In this document: positions 36,417 to 45,901 of the stretch, one piece after another | Position numbering within the stretch: the first letter of the stretch is position 1 | Layout of the letters: each line of letters starts with the position of its first letter | Assembly (NCBI RefSeq): GCF_900110865.1 | Contig: NZ_FOFD01000002.1 | Location: 306,835 to 370,834, forward strand | Reading direction: 5' to 3' | Source: Natrinema salaciae | GTDB taxonomy: Archaea; Halobacteriota; Halobacteria; Halobacteriales; Natrialbaceae | DNA: 64,000 bases | Translations under genes and position numbers: made by a program | Notes under the pieces: model-generated | Seen by the model: only the letters and a program-made list of their open reading frames with translations | Database searches by the model: none | Told to the model about the DNA's origin: nothing

Positions 36417-37565
36417 ATGTACGAGTTTACACACGGTCCACTACAGACGCAATCGGTGCTCGAGGATCCGCTGGTACTCGTCGGGCTCGCGGGACTCCTC
36501 CTCGTCGTGATCACGGTCTGGCAGATGATCGAGATCGTCGACGCCTACGACAGGGCCGCGCTGACCGTCTTCGGCGAATACCGGAAGCTGCTCAAGCCCG
36601 GACTGAACATCGTGCCGCCGTTCGTCTCGCGGATATACACGTTCGACATGCGAACGCAGACGCTGGACGTCCCCCAGCAGGAAGCGATCACCCGCGACAA
36701 CTCGCCGGTGACCGCCGACGCCGTCGTCTACATCCGCGTGATGAACGCCAAACGCGCGTTCCTCGAGGTCGACGACTACCAGCGGGCGGTCTCGAACCTC
36801 GCACAGACGACGCTGCGCGCCGTGATCGGCGACATGGAACTCGACGATACGCTGAGCCGGCGCGAGATGATCAACGAGCGAATCCGCACCGAACTCGACG
36901 AACCCACCGACGAGTGGGGGATCCGCGTCGAGAGCGTCGAGGTCCGCGAGGTCACGCCGTCCGCGGGCGTCAAGGGCGCGATGGAGGAACAGACCTCCGC
37001 CGAGCGCCGCCGTCGAGCGATGATCCTCGAGGCGCAGGGCGAACGCCGCAGCGCCGTCGAGAAGGCAGAGGGTGACAAGCAGTCGAACATCATCCGCGCC
37101 CAGGGTGAAAAGCAGAGCCAGATCCTCGAATCACAGGGTGACGCCATTTCGACCGTCCTGCGTGCGCGCTCCGCCGAATCGATGGGCGAACGCGCCGTCA
37201 TCGACAAGGGCATGGAGACGCTCGCGGAGATCGGACAGGGCGAGTCGACGACGTTCGTCCTCCCGCAGGAACTCTCGTCGCTGGTCGGCCGCTACGGGAA
37301 GCACCTCTCCGGCAGCGACGTGAAAGGCAACGGGGCGGAACTCGACAGCCTCGAGTTCGACGAGGAGACGCGCGAACTGATCGGACTGGACGACATCGCC
37401 GACATCATCGGCGAGATCGACGAGCAAGCCGAGATGGACGTCGAAGCGATGGAAGAGCAGGCTCGGGCGATCAAAGAAGGCCAGGACGTCGGAATGGAGG
37501 CCGAAAATCCGATCACCATGTCGGGCTCTGATGACGAATCGGAACCGGACGCTGACGCGGAGTAG
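36417..37565 (+). CDS. SPFH/band-7 (stomatin-like) membrane protein
   Basis: A 382-residue protein with one N-terminal membrane helix (LVLVGLAGLLLVVITVWQM). It is followed by the SPFH domain (VDAYDRAALTVFGEYRKLLK, LDVPQQEAITRDNSPVTADA, TLRAVIGDMELDD) and a long helical coiled coil (EEQTSAERRRRAMILEAQGE) typical of stomatins. The C-terminus is acidic. Such proteins form membrane-associated rings or microdomains and often couple to an NfeD protease-like partner, which is not seen here. It lies between pccA and pccB without clear functional link. Confidence 0.88.
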   Translation: MYEFTHGPLQTQSVLEDPLVLVGLAGLLLVVITVWQMIEIVDAYDRAALTVFGEYRKLLKPGLNIVPPFVSRIYTFDMRTQTLDVPQQEAITRDNSPVTADAVVYIRVMNAKRAFLEVDDYQRAVSNLAQTTLRAVIGDMELDDTLSRREMINERIRTELDEPTDEWGIRVESVEVREVTPSAGVKGAMEEQTSAERRRRAMILEAQGERRSAVEKAEGDKQSNIIRAQGEKQSQILESQGDAISTVLRARSAESMGERAVIDKGMETLAEIGQGESTTFVLPQELSSLVGRYGKHLSGSDVKGNGAELDSLEFDEETRELIGLDDIADIIGEIDEQAEMDVEAMEEQARAIKEGQDVGMEAENPITMSGSDDESEPDADAE

Positions 37566-37595
37566 GCGTGGCCCTCGGGTGGGAATCCCCCGTCG

Positions 37596-38066
37596 TCAGT
37601 CGTCACTGCTCGAATTCATCCGTTCTTCGATCTCGTCGCGGCCCTCCTCGAGCCACGCCGGTTCGGTCGGTTCGACGGCCGTGATCTCCTGTGTGAACTC
37701 CTCCGTGACGAATCGCCGATCGCCGTCGGCCGTCAGCTCGCCCTCGAGCGCGTAGGCCGTCAGATGGCCGTCCTCGGCGAGCGTGAGCGTGAACGAGACG
37801 TTCTCGTAGTGCCCGAGCTTTCCGCGTGGCCCTCGAGGCGATACCGCTCGTCCGACTCGTTCTCGACGGTCACGGTCTCGACTTCGTCGTAGGCCTCTTC
37901 CAGCGGAATGGGCGGAGCAGGTTCGATGGCTCGCGTCGAACCCGGCGTGTACGTGACCGTTCCGGACTCGTTCGTTCGAACGATCGGCAGTTCGGTGTCG
38001 ATCCAGTGACCGTGGGTTATCGTTTCGGCAGCTCCGAGGGAGCTGGTTCTCTCGACGCGTGCGGGT
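37596..38066 (-). pseudogene. Frameshifted remnant of a DUF7537-like lipoprotein
   Basis: The C-terminal part (GHYENVSFTLTLAEDGHLTA then EGELTADGDRRFVTEEF) is in one frame down to the stop at 37596. Upstream of about 37825 the meaningful sequence (HGHWIDTELPIVRTNESG, then EEAYDEVETVTVENESDE) continues in a different frame. The combination resembles a haloarchaeal lipoprotein family that I recall as DUF7537. The N-terminus with its signal peptide is missing or unrecognisable. A slip near 37825 best explains it, so the gene is probably dead. Confidence 0.5.
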
Positions 38067-38166
38067 GATCCGCTCGGCGCACTCGAACGATCTTCCCGGT
38101 GGCGTCACTATCGGTGGAACGGACGTCGCGATCGGGCTGCGCCAGAAACGTTGTTTTCGACCGTCG

Positions 38167-38517
38167 TCAGAACTGTTTCGTCCGTCCCGCGGCCGACCAC
38201 GGGTCGGTCGGTGCATCACGCGGAACACGGACGGTCCGGTGTTGCTGTGCGCGAACGCGGCCCGCGAAGGCCCATCGCTTGTCGTCCCACGTCTCCTCGC
38301 CCTCGGCCGCCGCCGCGGCAGCCGCGAGCGCCCGATCGTGGAGGTGCGCGCCGACGGCGGCCGCGATCGCTGCGGCCTCCTCGTCGTCCGCGTCGTCCGG
38401 CAGGTCGAGGGTGACGTCCCCGGGCAGGACCGCCTCGAGTTCCGACGACTCGTCGGTGGCGGCGGTCTCGTCGGCCGACGGCGTCGCGCCGTCGGCGGTG
38501 GTCTGTCGTGAGGTCAT
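38167..38517 (-). CDS. pccX: Small third subunit of acyl-CoA carboxylase (PccX, acc operon protein)
   Basis: A 116-residue protein with an acidic N-terminal region, then the conserved core [20 protein letters not shown] and [18 protein letters not shown]. It matches the small haloarchaeal protein encoded directly after pccB, shown in Haloferax mediterranei to be needed with PccA and PccB for carboxylase activity (recalled). It is separated from the pccB stop by 4 bases, hence co-transcribed. It has no catalytic motif of its own; an assembly or stabilising role is inferred. Confidence 0.75.
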   Translation of the reverse strand: MTSRQTTADGATPSADETAATDESSELEAVLPGDVTLDLPDDADDEEAAAIAAAVGAHLHDRALAAAAAAAEGEETWDDKRWAFAGRVRAQQHRTVRVPRDAPTDPWSAAGRTKQF

Positions 38518-38521
38518 CTGA

Positions 38522-40072
38522 CTACAGCGGGATGTTGCCGTGTTTCTTGTCCGGGTTCTGTTCGCGCTTGGACTCGAGCATCTCGAGGTCGGCGATCAGT
38601 CGCGGCCGGGTTTCGGTTGGAACGATGACGTCGTCGAGGAAGCCCTTGTCGGTAGCGGTGTAGGGGTTGGCGAACTCCTCGCGGTACTCGTCGATGAGTT
38701 CGTCGCGGAGTTCGTCGGGGTTGTCCGCCTCCTGGAGTTCCTCGCGGTAGAGGATGTTGACCGCGCCCTGCGGACCCATGACGGCGATTTCGGCGGTCGG
38801 CCAGGCGTAGTTGACGTCCGCGCCGAGGTTCTTCGAGGCCATGACGCAGTACGCGCCGCCGTAGGCCTTCCGGGTGATGACGGTCAGCAGCGGGACGGTC
38901 GCCTCGGCGTAGGCGTAGAGCAGTTTCGCACCGTGGCGGATGATCCCGCGGTGTTCCTGATCGGTCCCGGGCATGTAGCCGGGGACGTCGACGAAGGTGA
39001 CGATGGGGATGTTGAACGAGTCACAGAAGCGGACGAACCGCGAGGCCTTCATCGAGGCGTCGACCGTCAGCGTCCCGGCGTTGACTCGCGGCTGGTTGGC
39101 GACGAGACCGACCGATCGCCCGTCCAGGCGACCGAAGCCGACGACGATGTTCTGGGCGAAGTTGTCCGCCACTTCGAAGAACGAGCCCTCGTCGACGACG
39201 CTATCGATGACGTTCGTCATGTCGTAGGGCTTCTGCGGGCTCGGCGGGACGATGTCGGTGAGCGCCTCGTCGCGGCGGTCGGGGTCGTCCCACGGTTCGA
39301 CGCGCGGCGGGTCCTCGACGTTGTTCTGGGGAAGATAGGAGAGGAGCCGCTTGATGTCGTCGAGCGCCTGCTCTTCGCTCTCGCAGGCGAACTGGGCGAC
39401 GCCGGTCTTGTTGGCGTGGGTCATCGCGCCGCCGAGTTCCTCGTGGGTGACCTCCTCACCGGTGACGGTCTTGGTGACGCCGGGACCGGTGATGTACATG
39501 TGGCTCGTGTCCTTGACCATGAAGATGAAGTCGGTGATCGCCGGCGAGTAGACGGCACCGCCGGCACACGGTCCCATCGTCGCGGAGATCTGGGGGATGA
39601 CGCCGCTGGCCTCCTGATTCCGGCGGAAGATCTCGGTGTAGCCGGCGAGGCTCTTGACGCCCTCCTGAATGCGAGCCCCCGCGGAGTCGTTGAGCCCGAT
39701 GACGGGCGCGCCGACCTCCATCGCCATGTCCATGACCTTGCAGACCTTCTCGGCGAAGACCTCCCCGAGCGAGCCGCCGAAGACGGTGAAGTCGTGGGCG
39801 AAGACGAAGGTGGTTCGCCCGTTGACCTCGCCGTAGCCCGTGACGACGCCGTCGCCGGGAATTTTCTTCTCCTCCATTCCGAACTGGCTCGTCTGGTGGG
39901 TCCGGAGCTGGTCGAACTCCGTGAAGGACCCGTCGTCGAGGAAGTAATCGATCCGCTCGCGGGCGGTCATCTTCCCCTTGTCGTGTTGTTTCTCGATCCG
40001 CGCTTCCCCGCCGCCGTTCCGCGCTTCCTCGCGGAGCTCCTCGAGTTCCTCGATGCGATCCTCCATCGTCAT
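38522..40072 (-). CDS. pccB: Propionyl/acetyl-CoA carboxylase, carboxyltransferase subunit
   Basis: A 516-residue carboxyltransferase of the PccB/AccD5 type: N-terminal [17 protein letters not shown], acyl-CoA-binding glycines ([19 protein letters not shown]), the biotin-site region ([20 protein letters not shown]) and the usual C-terminal KHGNIPL. The start at 40072 ([15 protein letters not shown]) has the family N-terminus; the open frame extends upstream without similarity. It transfers CO2 from carboxybiotin on PccA to propionyl- or acetyl-CoA. pccX follows immediately. Confidence 0.94.
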   Translation of the reverse strand: MTMEDRIEELEELREEARNGGGEARIEKQHDKGKMTARERIDYFLDDGSFTEFDQLRTHQTSQFGMEEKKIPGDGVVTGYGEVNGRTTFVFAHDFTVFGGSLGEVFAEKVCKVMDMAMEVGAPVIGLNDSAGARIQEGVKSLAGYTEIFRRNQEASGVIPQISATMGPCAGGAVYSPAITDFIFMVKDTSHMYITGPGVTKTVTGEEVTHEELGGAMTHANKTGVAQFACESEEQALDDIKRLLSYLPQNNVEDPPRVEPWDDPDRRDEALTDIVPPSPQKPYDMTNVIDSVVDEGSFFEVADNFAQNIVVGFGRLDGRSVGLVANQPRVNAGTLTVDASMKASRFVRFCDSFNIPIVTFVDVPGYMPGTDQEHRGIIRHGAKLLYAYAEATVPLLTVITRKAYGGAYCVMASKNLGADVNYAWPTAEIAVMGPQGAVNILYREELQEADNPDELRDELIDEYREEFANPYTATDKGFLDDVIVPTETRPRLIADLEMLESKREQNPDKKHGNIPL

Positions 40073-40276
40073 AGGGAAACCCTCCCGTGCCAACTCATTG
40101 CCCGAGGCAACGGTCACCTGCATAAAAAGCGTTCTGTAACTCGTATTATTTCCCATGAGGGTTTGAGTGTTCACACATAGCACGGAAATGTAATCGAACG
40201 AATGATTGTTTGCTGGTTCCCCCGCAAACCCTCCGCGTTCCGGATAGGAACTGTATTTGCGATTCACCAAAGAGTC

Positions 40277-40282
40277 TTATAT
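40277..40282 (+). promoter_or_regulatory. TATA box of the branched-chain substrate-binding protein gene
   Basis: TTATAT lies 28-33 bases before the ATG at 40310. The predicted start of transcription falls within a few bases of the ATG, so the message is nearly leaderless. The intergenic DNA here is AT-rich and also carries the divergent pccB promoter. Confidence 0.55.
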
Positions 40283-40309
40283 TAGAAATTACCTTGTAAC
40301 GCCATAGCA

Positions 40310-41533
40310 ATGGGATTTGATCGACGACACGTACTAAAGGGGCTGGGTGCTGCAGGTATCGCTAGCGTTGCTGGATGTATCGGTGACGGGGTCGGCGGCG
40401 GGGGCGATGCCGACGCGATGGTGGGCGTCCTCCAGCCGGTTACGGGCGACCTGGGGAACCTCGGCGCGCCGATCCGGGACGCGGCGATCCTGCCCGGGAC
40501 GCAACTCGAGGACAGCGACTTCACGATCGACATTCGCGAAGAGGACACGGAGTCACAGCCGGACGCCGGTGTGAGCGGTGCGAAGGCGCTCGTCAACGCC
40601 GGTTATCCGGCGATCACCGGTGCGGCGTCCTCGCAGGTGACGATCACGGTCGCGGAGGACACGCTGATTCCCAACCAGGTCGTGGGGATCTCCCCGGCGA
40701 GTACCGCGCCGACGATCACCAACCTCGAGGACGACGACTTCCTCTTCAGGACCTGTCCCAGCGACGCCCTGCAGGGCGAAGTCATGGCGAACGTCGCGTA
40801 CGAAGAGCGCGGGCTCGAGTCCGCAGCATCGTTCTACCTGAACAACGACTACGGACAACAGCTCTCGGACTCGTTCGTCACCGCCTTCGAAGAGCTCGGC
40901 GGGACGGTCTCGAACACCGTCTCGTTCGAGGCGGAACAGCCGTCGTACACGTCCGCGCTCGAGAGCGCGCTGGCGGACGATCCGGACATGATGATCGTCA
41001 TCGGCTACCCGGCAAGCGGCGAACAGATCTTCCGGGACTACTACTCCGACTTCGACAGCGGGCAGACGATCATGGTGACCGACGGCCTCCGCGACGGCGA
41101 CCTCCCCGGCAACGTCGACAATTCGATGGACAACGTCGTCGGGACGGCCCCGCTGGCCGCCGGTCCCGAACAGGACGCGTTCACGGAGCTCTTCCAGGAA
41201 GAGTACGGCGACGACCCCGGCGTGTTCACCGCGCAGGCCTACGACGCCACGGCCGTCAACATCCTCGCGAGCATCGCCGCCGGCGAGACGGACGGGCCCG
41301 CGATCCGCGACAGCCTCCGTGACGTCGCGAACCCCGACGGCGAGGAGGTCGGCCCGAGTAACCTCGAGGAGGCCGTTCAGCTGGTCGACGACGGCGAGTC
41401 GGTCAACTACCAGGGCGCCTCGAGCAGCGTCAATTTCGACGACAACGGTGACATGCAGGCGGTCACCTACGAAATCTTCCAGTTCGGCGACGGCGGCGTC
41501 GAGACGGTCGAAGAGATCGATTTCGAAGCCTGA
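40310..41533 (+). CDS. ABC transporter substrate-binding protein, branched-chain amino acid type
   Basis: A 407-residue Tat lipoprotein (DRRHVLKGLGAAG then AGCIGDG, lipid-anchored Cys near residue 23) of the LivJ/periplasmic-binding type I family. Conserved features include VGVLQPVTGDLGNLGAPIRD, ITGAASSQVTITVAEDTLIP and FFRTCPSDALQGEV-like stretches. It binds branched-chain amino acids or related amides outside the cell. The ABC components for it are the four genes on the opposite strand at 41667-45613, whose 3' end faces its own, so the transporter is split into two convergent transcripts. Confidence 0.9.
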   Translation: MGFDRRHVLKGLGAAGIASVAGCIGDGVGGGGDADAMVGVLQPVTGDLGNLGAPIRDAAILPGTQLEDSDFTIDIREEDTESQPDAGVSGAKALVNAGYPAITGAASSQVTITVAEDTLIPNQVVGISPASTAPTITNLEDDDFLFRTCPSDALQGEVMANVAYEERGLESAASFYLNNDYGQQLSDSFVTAFEELGGTVSNTVSFEAEQPSYTSALESALADDPDMMIVIGYPASGEQIFRDYYSDFDSGQTIMVTDGLRDGDLPGNVDNSMDNVVGTAPLAAGPEQDAFTELFQEEYGDDPGVFTAQAYDATAVNILASIAAGETDGPAIRDSLRDVANPDGEEVGPSNLEEAVQLVDDGESVNYQGASSSVNFDDNGDMQAVTYEIFQFGDGGVETVEEIDFEA

Positions 41534-41666
41534 TCGGTCCGGCTCGCGATTACCCAATTTTTTCGAGAGACGAAGCGAGAAGAGCCATCGGTACCGCGAG
41601 AACGCGGCCCGACCGAAACTCGCACGATCCGCGGCCGGTCCGTGTCGGCGCGGCCGAACGGCCGCG

Positions 41667-42371
41667 CTATCCGCCGAGGAAGTCCTGTCGAACCTGCTCG
41701 TCGGCCAGCAGCGCGTCGCCGCTGTCGACGTACCTGTTCCGCCCCTGGACGAGAACGTACCCCCGGTCACACCGGCGCAACGCCTCTTTGGCGTTCTGCT
41801 CGACGAGCAGGATCGCCGTCCCGTCGTCGTTGATCTCGTCGATCCGGTCGAACATGTCGTCGACCAGATCGGGCGCGAGCCCGGCGCTCGGTTCGTCGAG
41901 CATGAGGAGGTCGGGATCGAGCATCAGCGCCCGCCCCATCGCGAGCATCTGCTGTTGCCCGCCGCTCATCGTCCCCGCTTTCTGGGACTTGCGCTCCTCG
42001 AGAATGGGGAATCGGTCGTAGATCCCCCGCAACCGATCCTCGGGAAGGTCGTCGAGAATGTAGGCCCCCATCTCGAGGTTCTCTTTGACCGATAGCGACG
42101 CGAAGACGTTGTCGTTCTGCGGGACGTAGCCGATCCCCGTCGCGATGATATCCTCGGGGCGGGAGGAGCTGATCTCCGCACCGTCGAACTCGATCGAGCC
42201 GCCCATGTAGCTTGTCAGCCCGAAGATCGACTTCATGACCGTCGATTTCCCCGCCCCGTTCGGACCGACGATCGTGACGTACTCGCCGCCGTCGACGGTC
42301 ATGTCGACGCCCTCGAGGATCTGCAGGTCGCCGTATCCCGCGTCGAGATCCGAAACCTCGAGCAGTCCCAT
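41667..42371 (-). CDS. livF: Branched-chain amino acid ABC transporter ATPase LivF
   Basis: A 234-residue ABC ATPase with Walker A GPNGAGKST, signature MSGGQQQMLAMGRAL and Walker B LLMLDEPSAGLAP. LivF-type features are SYMGGSIEFDGAEISS and KEALRRCDRGYVLVQGRN. It is the last gene of the livH-livM-livG-livF operon; its start abuts the livG stop (shared base at 42371). It powers the importer with LivG. Confidence 0.92.
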   Translation of the reverse strand: MGLLEVSDLDAGYGDLQILEGVDMTVDGGEYVTIVGPNGAGKSTVMKSIFGLTSYMGGSIEFDGAEISSSRPEDIIATGIGYVPQNDNVFASLSVKENLEMGAYILDDLPEDRLRGIYDRFPILEERKSQKAGTMSGGQQQMLAMGRALMLDPDLLMLDEPSAGLAPDLVDDMFDRIDEINDDGTAILLVEQNAKEALRRCDRGYVLVQGRNRYVDSGDALLADEQVRQDFLGG

Positions 42372-43216
42372 CAGACGTCACCCCCGAGGTAGGCCTCGAC
42401 GACCGCCTCGTCGGCCTTGATGTCCTCGGCCGTCCCTTCGGCGAGAACCGATCCCTGATGCATGACGATGACGTGTTCGCAGTGATTCATGATGACATCC
42501 ATATCGTGTTCGACCAGGAGGAAGGTGTAGCCCTGCTCCTGCAGTTCGTGCACGTGCTCCAGGAGCTTCTTCTCGAGCGACGGGTTGACTCCAGCCATCG
42601 GCTCGTCCAACAGCAGCATCTCCGGCTCGGTCAGCAATGCCCTCGCGAGATCGAGCAGTTTCCGCTGGCCGCCCGAGAGGTTGCCGGCGTACTCGTGGGC
42701 GAGGTGGTCGATCTCGAAGAACTCGAGCATCTCCCAGGCGCGGTCGCGCGTCACCGCCTCCTGTTCGACGACCTCGCGTCTGGCGATCGGCATGACAGAG
42801 CGCCACAGCGACTCCCCGAGCTGCGCTTTCGGCGCGAGCATCATGTTCTCGAGAACGGTCATCTCGGGGAACTCGCGGGCGATCTGGAACGTACGGACGA
42901 GTCCGCGGTTGGCGATCTGGTGGGGTTCCCGGCCGGTGATCTCGTCGCCGTCGAAGACGACGGACCCCGCGTCGGGGGTGTGAACGCCGGTGATGCAGTT
43001 GAACGTCGTGGACTTCCCGGCCCCGTTCGGCCCGATCAGTCCCGTAATCGTCCCGCGTTCGACCGCGAAGCTCGCGCCGTCGACGGCGGTGATGCCGCCG
43101 AAGTGTTTCTCGAGCTCGCGGATCTCGAGGATGGACGAGTCGGTCGATCGGCTGGTCGGTTCGGCGGTGGCCTCGCCGCCGTCAGCGGGGCGGGACTCCG
43201 TATCGACGTCACTCAT
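42371..43216 (-). CDS. livG: Branched-chain amino acid ABC transporter ATPase LivG
   Basis: A 281-residue ATPase with Walker A GPNGAGKSTTFNCITG, the LSGGQRKLLDLARAL signature, Walker B LLLDEPMAGVNP and the LivG-type extension HVIVMHQGSVLAEG. The first 30 residues are a haloarchaeal acidic extension (TESRPADGGEATAEPTSRST). Start 43216 is chosen because it makes an ATGAGTGA overlap with the livM stop; a start 9 bases earlier is in frame. Confidence 0.92.
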   Translation of the reverse strand: MSDVDTESRPADGGEATAEPTSRSTDSSILEIRELEKHFGGITAVDGASFAVERGTITGLIGPNGAGKSTTFNCITGVHTPDAGSVVFDGDEITGREPHQIANRGLVRTFQIAREFPEMTVLENMMLAPKAQLGESLWRSVMPIARREVVEQEAVTRDRAWEMLEFFEIDHLAHEYAGNLSGGQRKLLDLARALLTEPEMLLLDEPMAGVNPSLEKKLLEHVHELQEQGYTFLLVEHDMDVIMNHCEHVIVMHQGSVLAEGTAEDIKADEAVVEAYLGGDV

Positions 43217-44534
43217 CGGTCTCACCTCCGTTGGTTGCGGCGGGTCGGCGTGAGAGGTCGGTCGCGGCTGCGATCTCTTTTCGATGGCCGAGCAGGCCGT
43301 CGGGGCGTCGGATCATGAGGACGATGAGGACGAGTCCGATGAAGATGTATCGTATCTCGTCGAGACTGCCGATGGCGTACCCGAGCAGCGGCAGGGGGTC
43401 GCCCGAGGCCAGCGGGACGAACGCGTCGTAGATGGTCGGCGGTGCGCGGACGTCGACGAGCGCTCGGACGATCGTTCGGAGGAATCGAGGGCCCTGATAG
43501 AGGAACGCGGCGAACGCGAAGCCGCCGACGATGCTGCCGGTGTTCGAGCCCGAGCCGCCGACGATGAGTGCGACGAAGATGTAGAACGTCACGATCGGCA
43601 TGAAGCTGTTCGGGCTGATCTGGGTTCGGCTTCCCTGCCAGAGGATGCCGGCGAGCCCCATCAGCGCACAGCCGAGCATGAAGACCTTGATCTTCGTGCG
43701 GTTCGTGTCCTTGCCGAGCGAGCGGGCTGCGAGTTCGTCCTCGCGGATCGCCTTGAGGATGCGACCGAACGGGGAGTACGCGATCCGGGTCAACAGCACG
43801 TAGAAGGCGACGACGAACGCGATCAAGATGAGCGTGTAGACGCCGTTTCTGATAATTGACGGCTGGATTCCGAGGAGTTCCGCGGATTCGAACAAGACGG
43901 CTCCGAGCGTCGTCGGGTCGCCAGTTCGGTCAGCGCCGACGTACAGCAAGTAATCGGCGACGACGTCGGTCGACGGGGCGCGGATCCCGCTGCCACCGCC
44001 GGTTCCGAGGGCGTAGCCGGCGATCTCGAACTCCTGAAGCGATCGCGAGAGCAGGGCGCGACGAATGATCTCGGAGAGGCCGAGCGTGACGATCGCGAAG
44101 TAGTCCGCTCGTACCCGCAGGGCCGGCAGGGCCGCGACGAAGCCGACCAGCGAGGCGGCGATCATGCCGCCCACGACGCCGACGATCAGGGGGAGTCCCA
44201 GCCCGGGCGGTGAGCCGTCCGGAGCGGCGGTCAGCATCCCCATCGTGTACGCGCCGACGGCCATGAAGCCGGCGACGCCGATGTTGAACAGGCCGGTGTA
44301 TCCCCAGTGGAGGTTCAACGCGAGCGCGGCGAGCGCGTAGACGGCGGCGAAAAACGTGATCTGCTGGAGCTGCCCGACGATCAGGTTGGTGCTGACGCCG
44401 AACACGATCCCGATGACGATGAACAGGGCGTACGTCGCCAGCACGACCCCGCCGATCAGTAGCAGGTCGACCGCCCACTGTGGCAGTCCCAGCTCGGACA
44501 CGCGGTCGGATAGCCGCTCTTCGAGCGCGGTCAT
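43209..44534 (-). CDS. livM: Branched-chain amino acid ABC transporter permease LivM
   Basis: A 441-residue membrane protein with about ten helices. It carries the LivM signature region (GILWQGSRTQISPNSFMP) and the EAA-like coupling sequence (ILKAIREDELAARSLGKD). The ALNLHWGYTGLFNIGVAGFM stretch and LVGSGSN-like ending are typical. It pairs with LivH to form the translocation pore. It overlaps livH upstream by ATGA and livG downstream. Confidence 0.9.
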   Translation of the reverse strand: MTALEERLSDRVSELGLPQWAVDLLLIGGVVLATYALFIVIGIVFGVSTNLIVGQLQQITFFAAVYALAALALNLHWGYTGLFNIGVAGFMAVGAYTMGMLTAAPDGSPPGLGLPLIVGVVGGMIAASLVGFVAALPALRVRADYFAIVTLGLSEIIRRALLSRSLQEFEIAGYALGTGGGSGIRAPSTDVVADYLLYVGADRTGDPTTLGAVLFESAELLGIQPSIIRNGVYTLILIAFVVAFYVLLTRIAYSPFGRILKAIREDELAARSLGKDTNRTKIKVFMLGCALMGLAGILWQGSRTQISPNSFMPIVTFYIFVALIVGGSGSNTGSIVGGFAFAAFLYQGPRFLRTIVRALVDVRAPPTIYDAFVPLASGDPLPLLGYAIGSLDEIRYIFIGLVLIVLMIRRPDGLLGHRKEIAAATDLSRRPAATNGGETDE

Positions 44535-45613
44535 GCCGTCTCCACCCCGCTAAACAGCCCGTCGGGCCGGAATATCAGGACGACGATCATCAGCGTGAAC
44601 GCTGCGATCTCGTTCATGTCCGACGGAATCCAGACCAGCGAGAGATTGATGGTGATGCCGATGACGAGCGATCCCGCGATTGCCCCGTAGATCGACCCGA
44701 TGCCGCCGAGGATGACGGCCGCGAAGATCAGGAGCAGGAGGAACCAGCCGAGATTGATCGAGACCTGGCCGCGATCGAGGACGATGAGATAGCCGGCGGC
44801 ACCGGCCAGGCCGGCCCCGATCACCCAGGTCGCGAAGATCACGCGTTCGGTCGGGATGCCCGTGATGAGCGCGAGGTCCTTGTTGTCGGACATCGCGCGC
44901 ATGGACTTGCCGAGTTTCGTGTACTGCAAGAGCAGGTGAATGCCGAGCATCAACGAGACCGCCGAGACGACCAGCGTCAGCTGATGGAGGTCGACGCCGC
45001 CAGGTGACGGTGCCTGGGCCACGACGCCGCGGGTGTCCGTCGTGTAGAACACGGCGAGGAGATATCGTAACGCGAGCGCGACACCGACGCTGGCGATGAG
45101 CAGCGCGATACCATCCTCGTCGCGCAACTTCCGGTAGACGAGTCGATCGATCGCGAGCGCGACGAGCACCGTGACGATCACGGCCGCGACGAGTCCGAGA
45201 ACGATCGCGAGCGGTGCGGCGAGTACGTCCATCCCCACAGCCCCGGGCTGTGCACCGCCGTTCGCTCGAAGCAACAGTCGACTGCTCAGGTCCGCGACGC
45301 CGATCCCACCGACGAGGTAGGCGACGGTCCACCCGGAAAACGCGCCGGTCGTGATGAGATCGCCGTGCGAGAAGTTCGCGAACCGAAGAATGCTGTAGGT
45401 CATCGAGAGCCCGATCGCCGCGAGACCGATGTACAGCGAGTCGACGATCCCCGCCCAGAGATACGATCCCAACCGCGCGATCGACAGCTCCCCCGTCACG
45501 AGCAGGCGGACCAGATCGAGCGCCAAAACGGCGATCCCGAGCAGCAGTACCGCCCCCACCATTTCCTGGGCTGTCGTGTCAGACAGCCTCCCTCTTACGT
45601 TACCGGTACTCAT
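44531..45613 (-). CDS. livH: Branched-chain amino acid ABC transporter permease LivH
   Basis: A 360-residue permease with eight to nine helices; the LivH hallmarks are GLSMTYSILRFANFSHGDLI, RAMSDNKDLALITGIPTERV and IFRPDGLFSGVE. It is the first gene of the minus-strand operon. The start at 45613 (MSTGNVRGRLSDTTAQ) has an AT-rich box about 25 bases ahead, near 45638-45645. The open frame continues upstream without similarity. Confidence 0.9.
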   Translation of the reverse strand: MSTGNVRGRLSDTTAQEMVGAVLLLGIAVLALDLVRLLVTGELSIARLGSYLWAGIVDSLYIGLAAIGLSMTYSILRFANFSHGDLITTGAFSGWTVAYLVGGIGVADLSSRLLLRANGGAQPGAVGMDVLAAPLAIVLGLVAAVIVTVLVALAIDRLVYRKLRDEDGIALLIASVGVALALRYLLAVFYTTDTRGVVAQAPSPGGVDLHQLTLVVSAVSLMLGIHLLLQYTKLGKSMRAMSDNKDLALITGIPTERVIFATWVIGAGLAGAAGYLIVLDRGQVSINLGWFLLLLIFAAVILGGIGSIYGAIAGSLVIGITINLSLVWIPSDMNEIAAFTLMIVVLIFRPDGLFSGVETA

Positions 45614-45901
45614 ACTTGTTCGAGTGTTACACCGGGGGTTGAAATACTTCACGACAAATCGACTGCATTGACGGCGACTAGGGGCGAACCGAGCGACGGG
45701 ATCTGCGCTCTGTCCGGACGGCAACCGATCGAGTTCGAACCGGCCGTCGTCTTGTTCAGTTTGTATTCATTTATAGAATGACATTCCGGCGAACAGGGTC
45801 CGTCTTCAAACTGAATGTTGTCGAGCGATAGAGGAATTAAAAAATAATGAATACAATGCTCAAATGTAAGGTTTTAGGTGCACGGGACTGTCCTCTCGGA
45901 C

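Noticed and set aside
44550..45332. Second large minus-strand frame within livH
   Set aside because: It is Arg-rich and out of frame with the clear permease; GC-rich DNA often gives such shadow frames.
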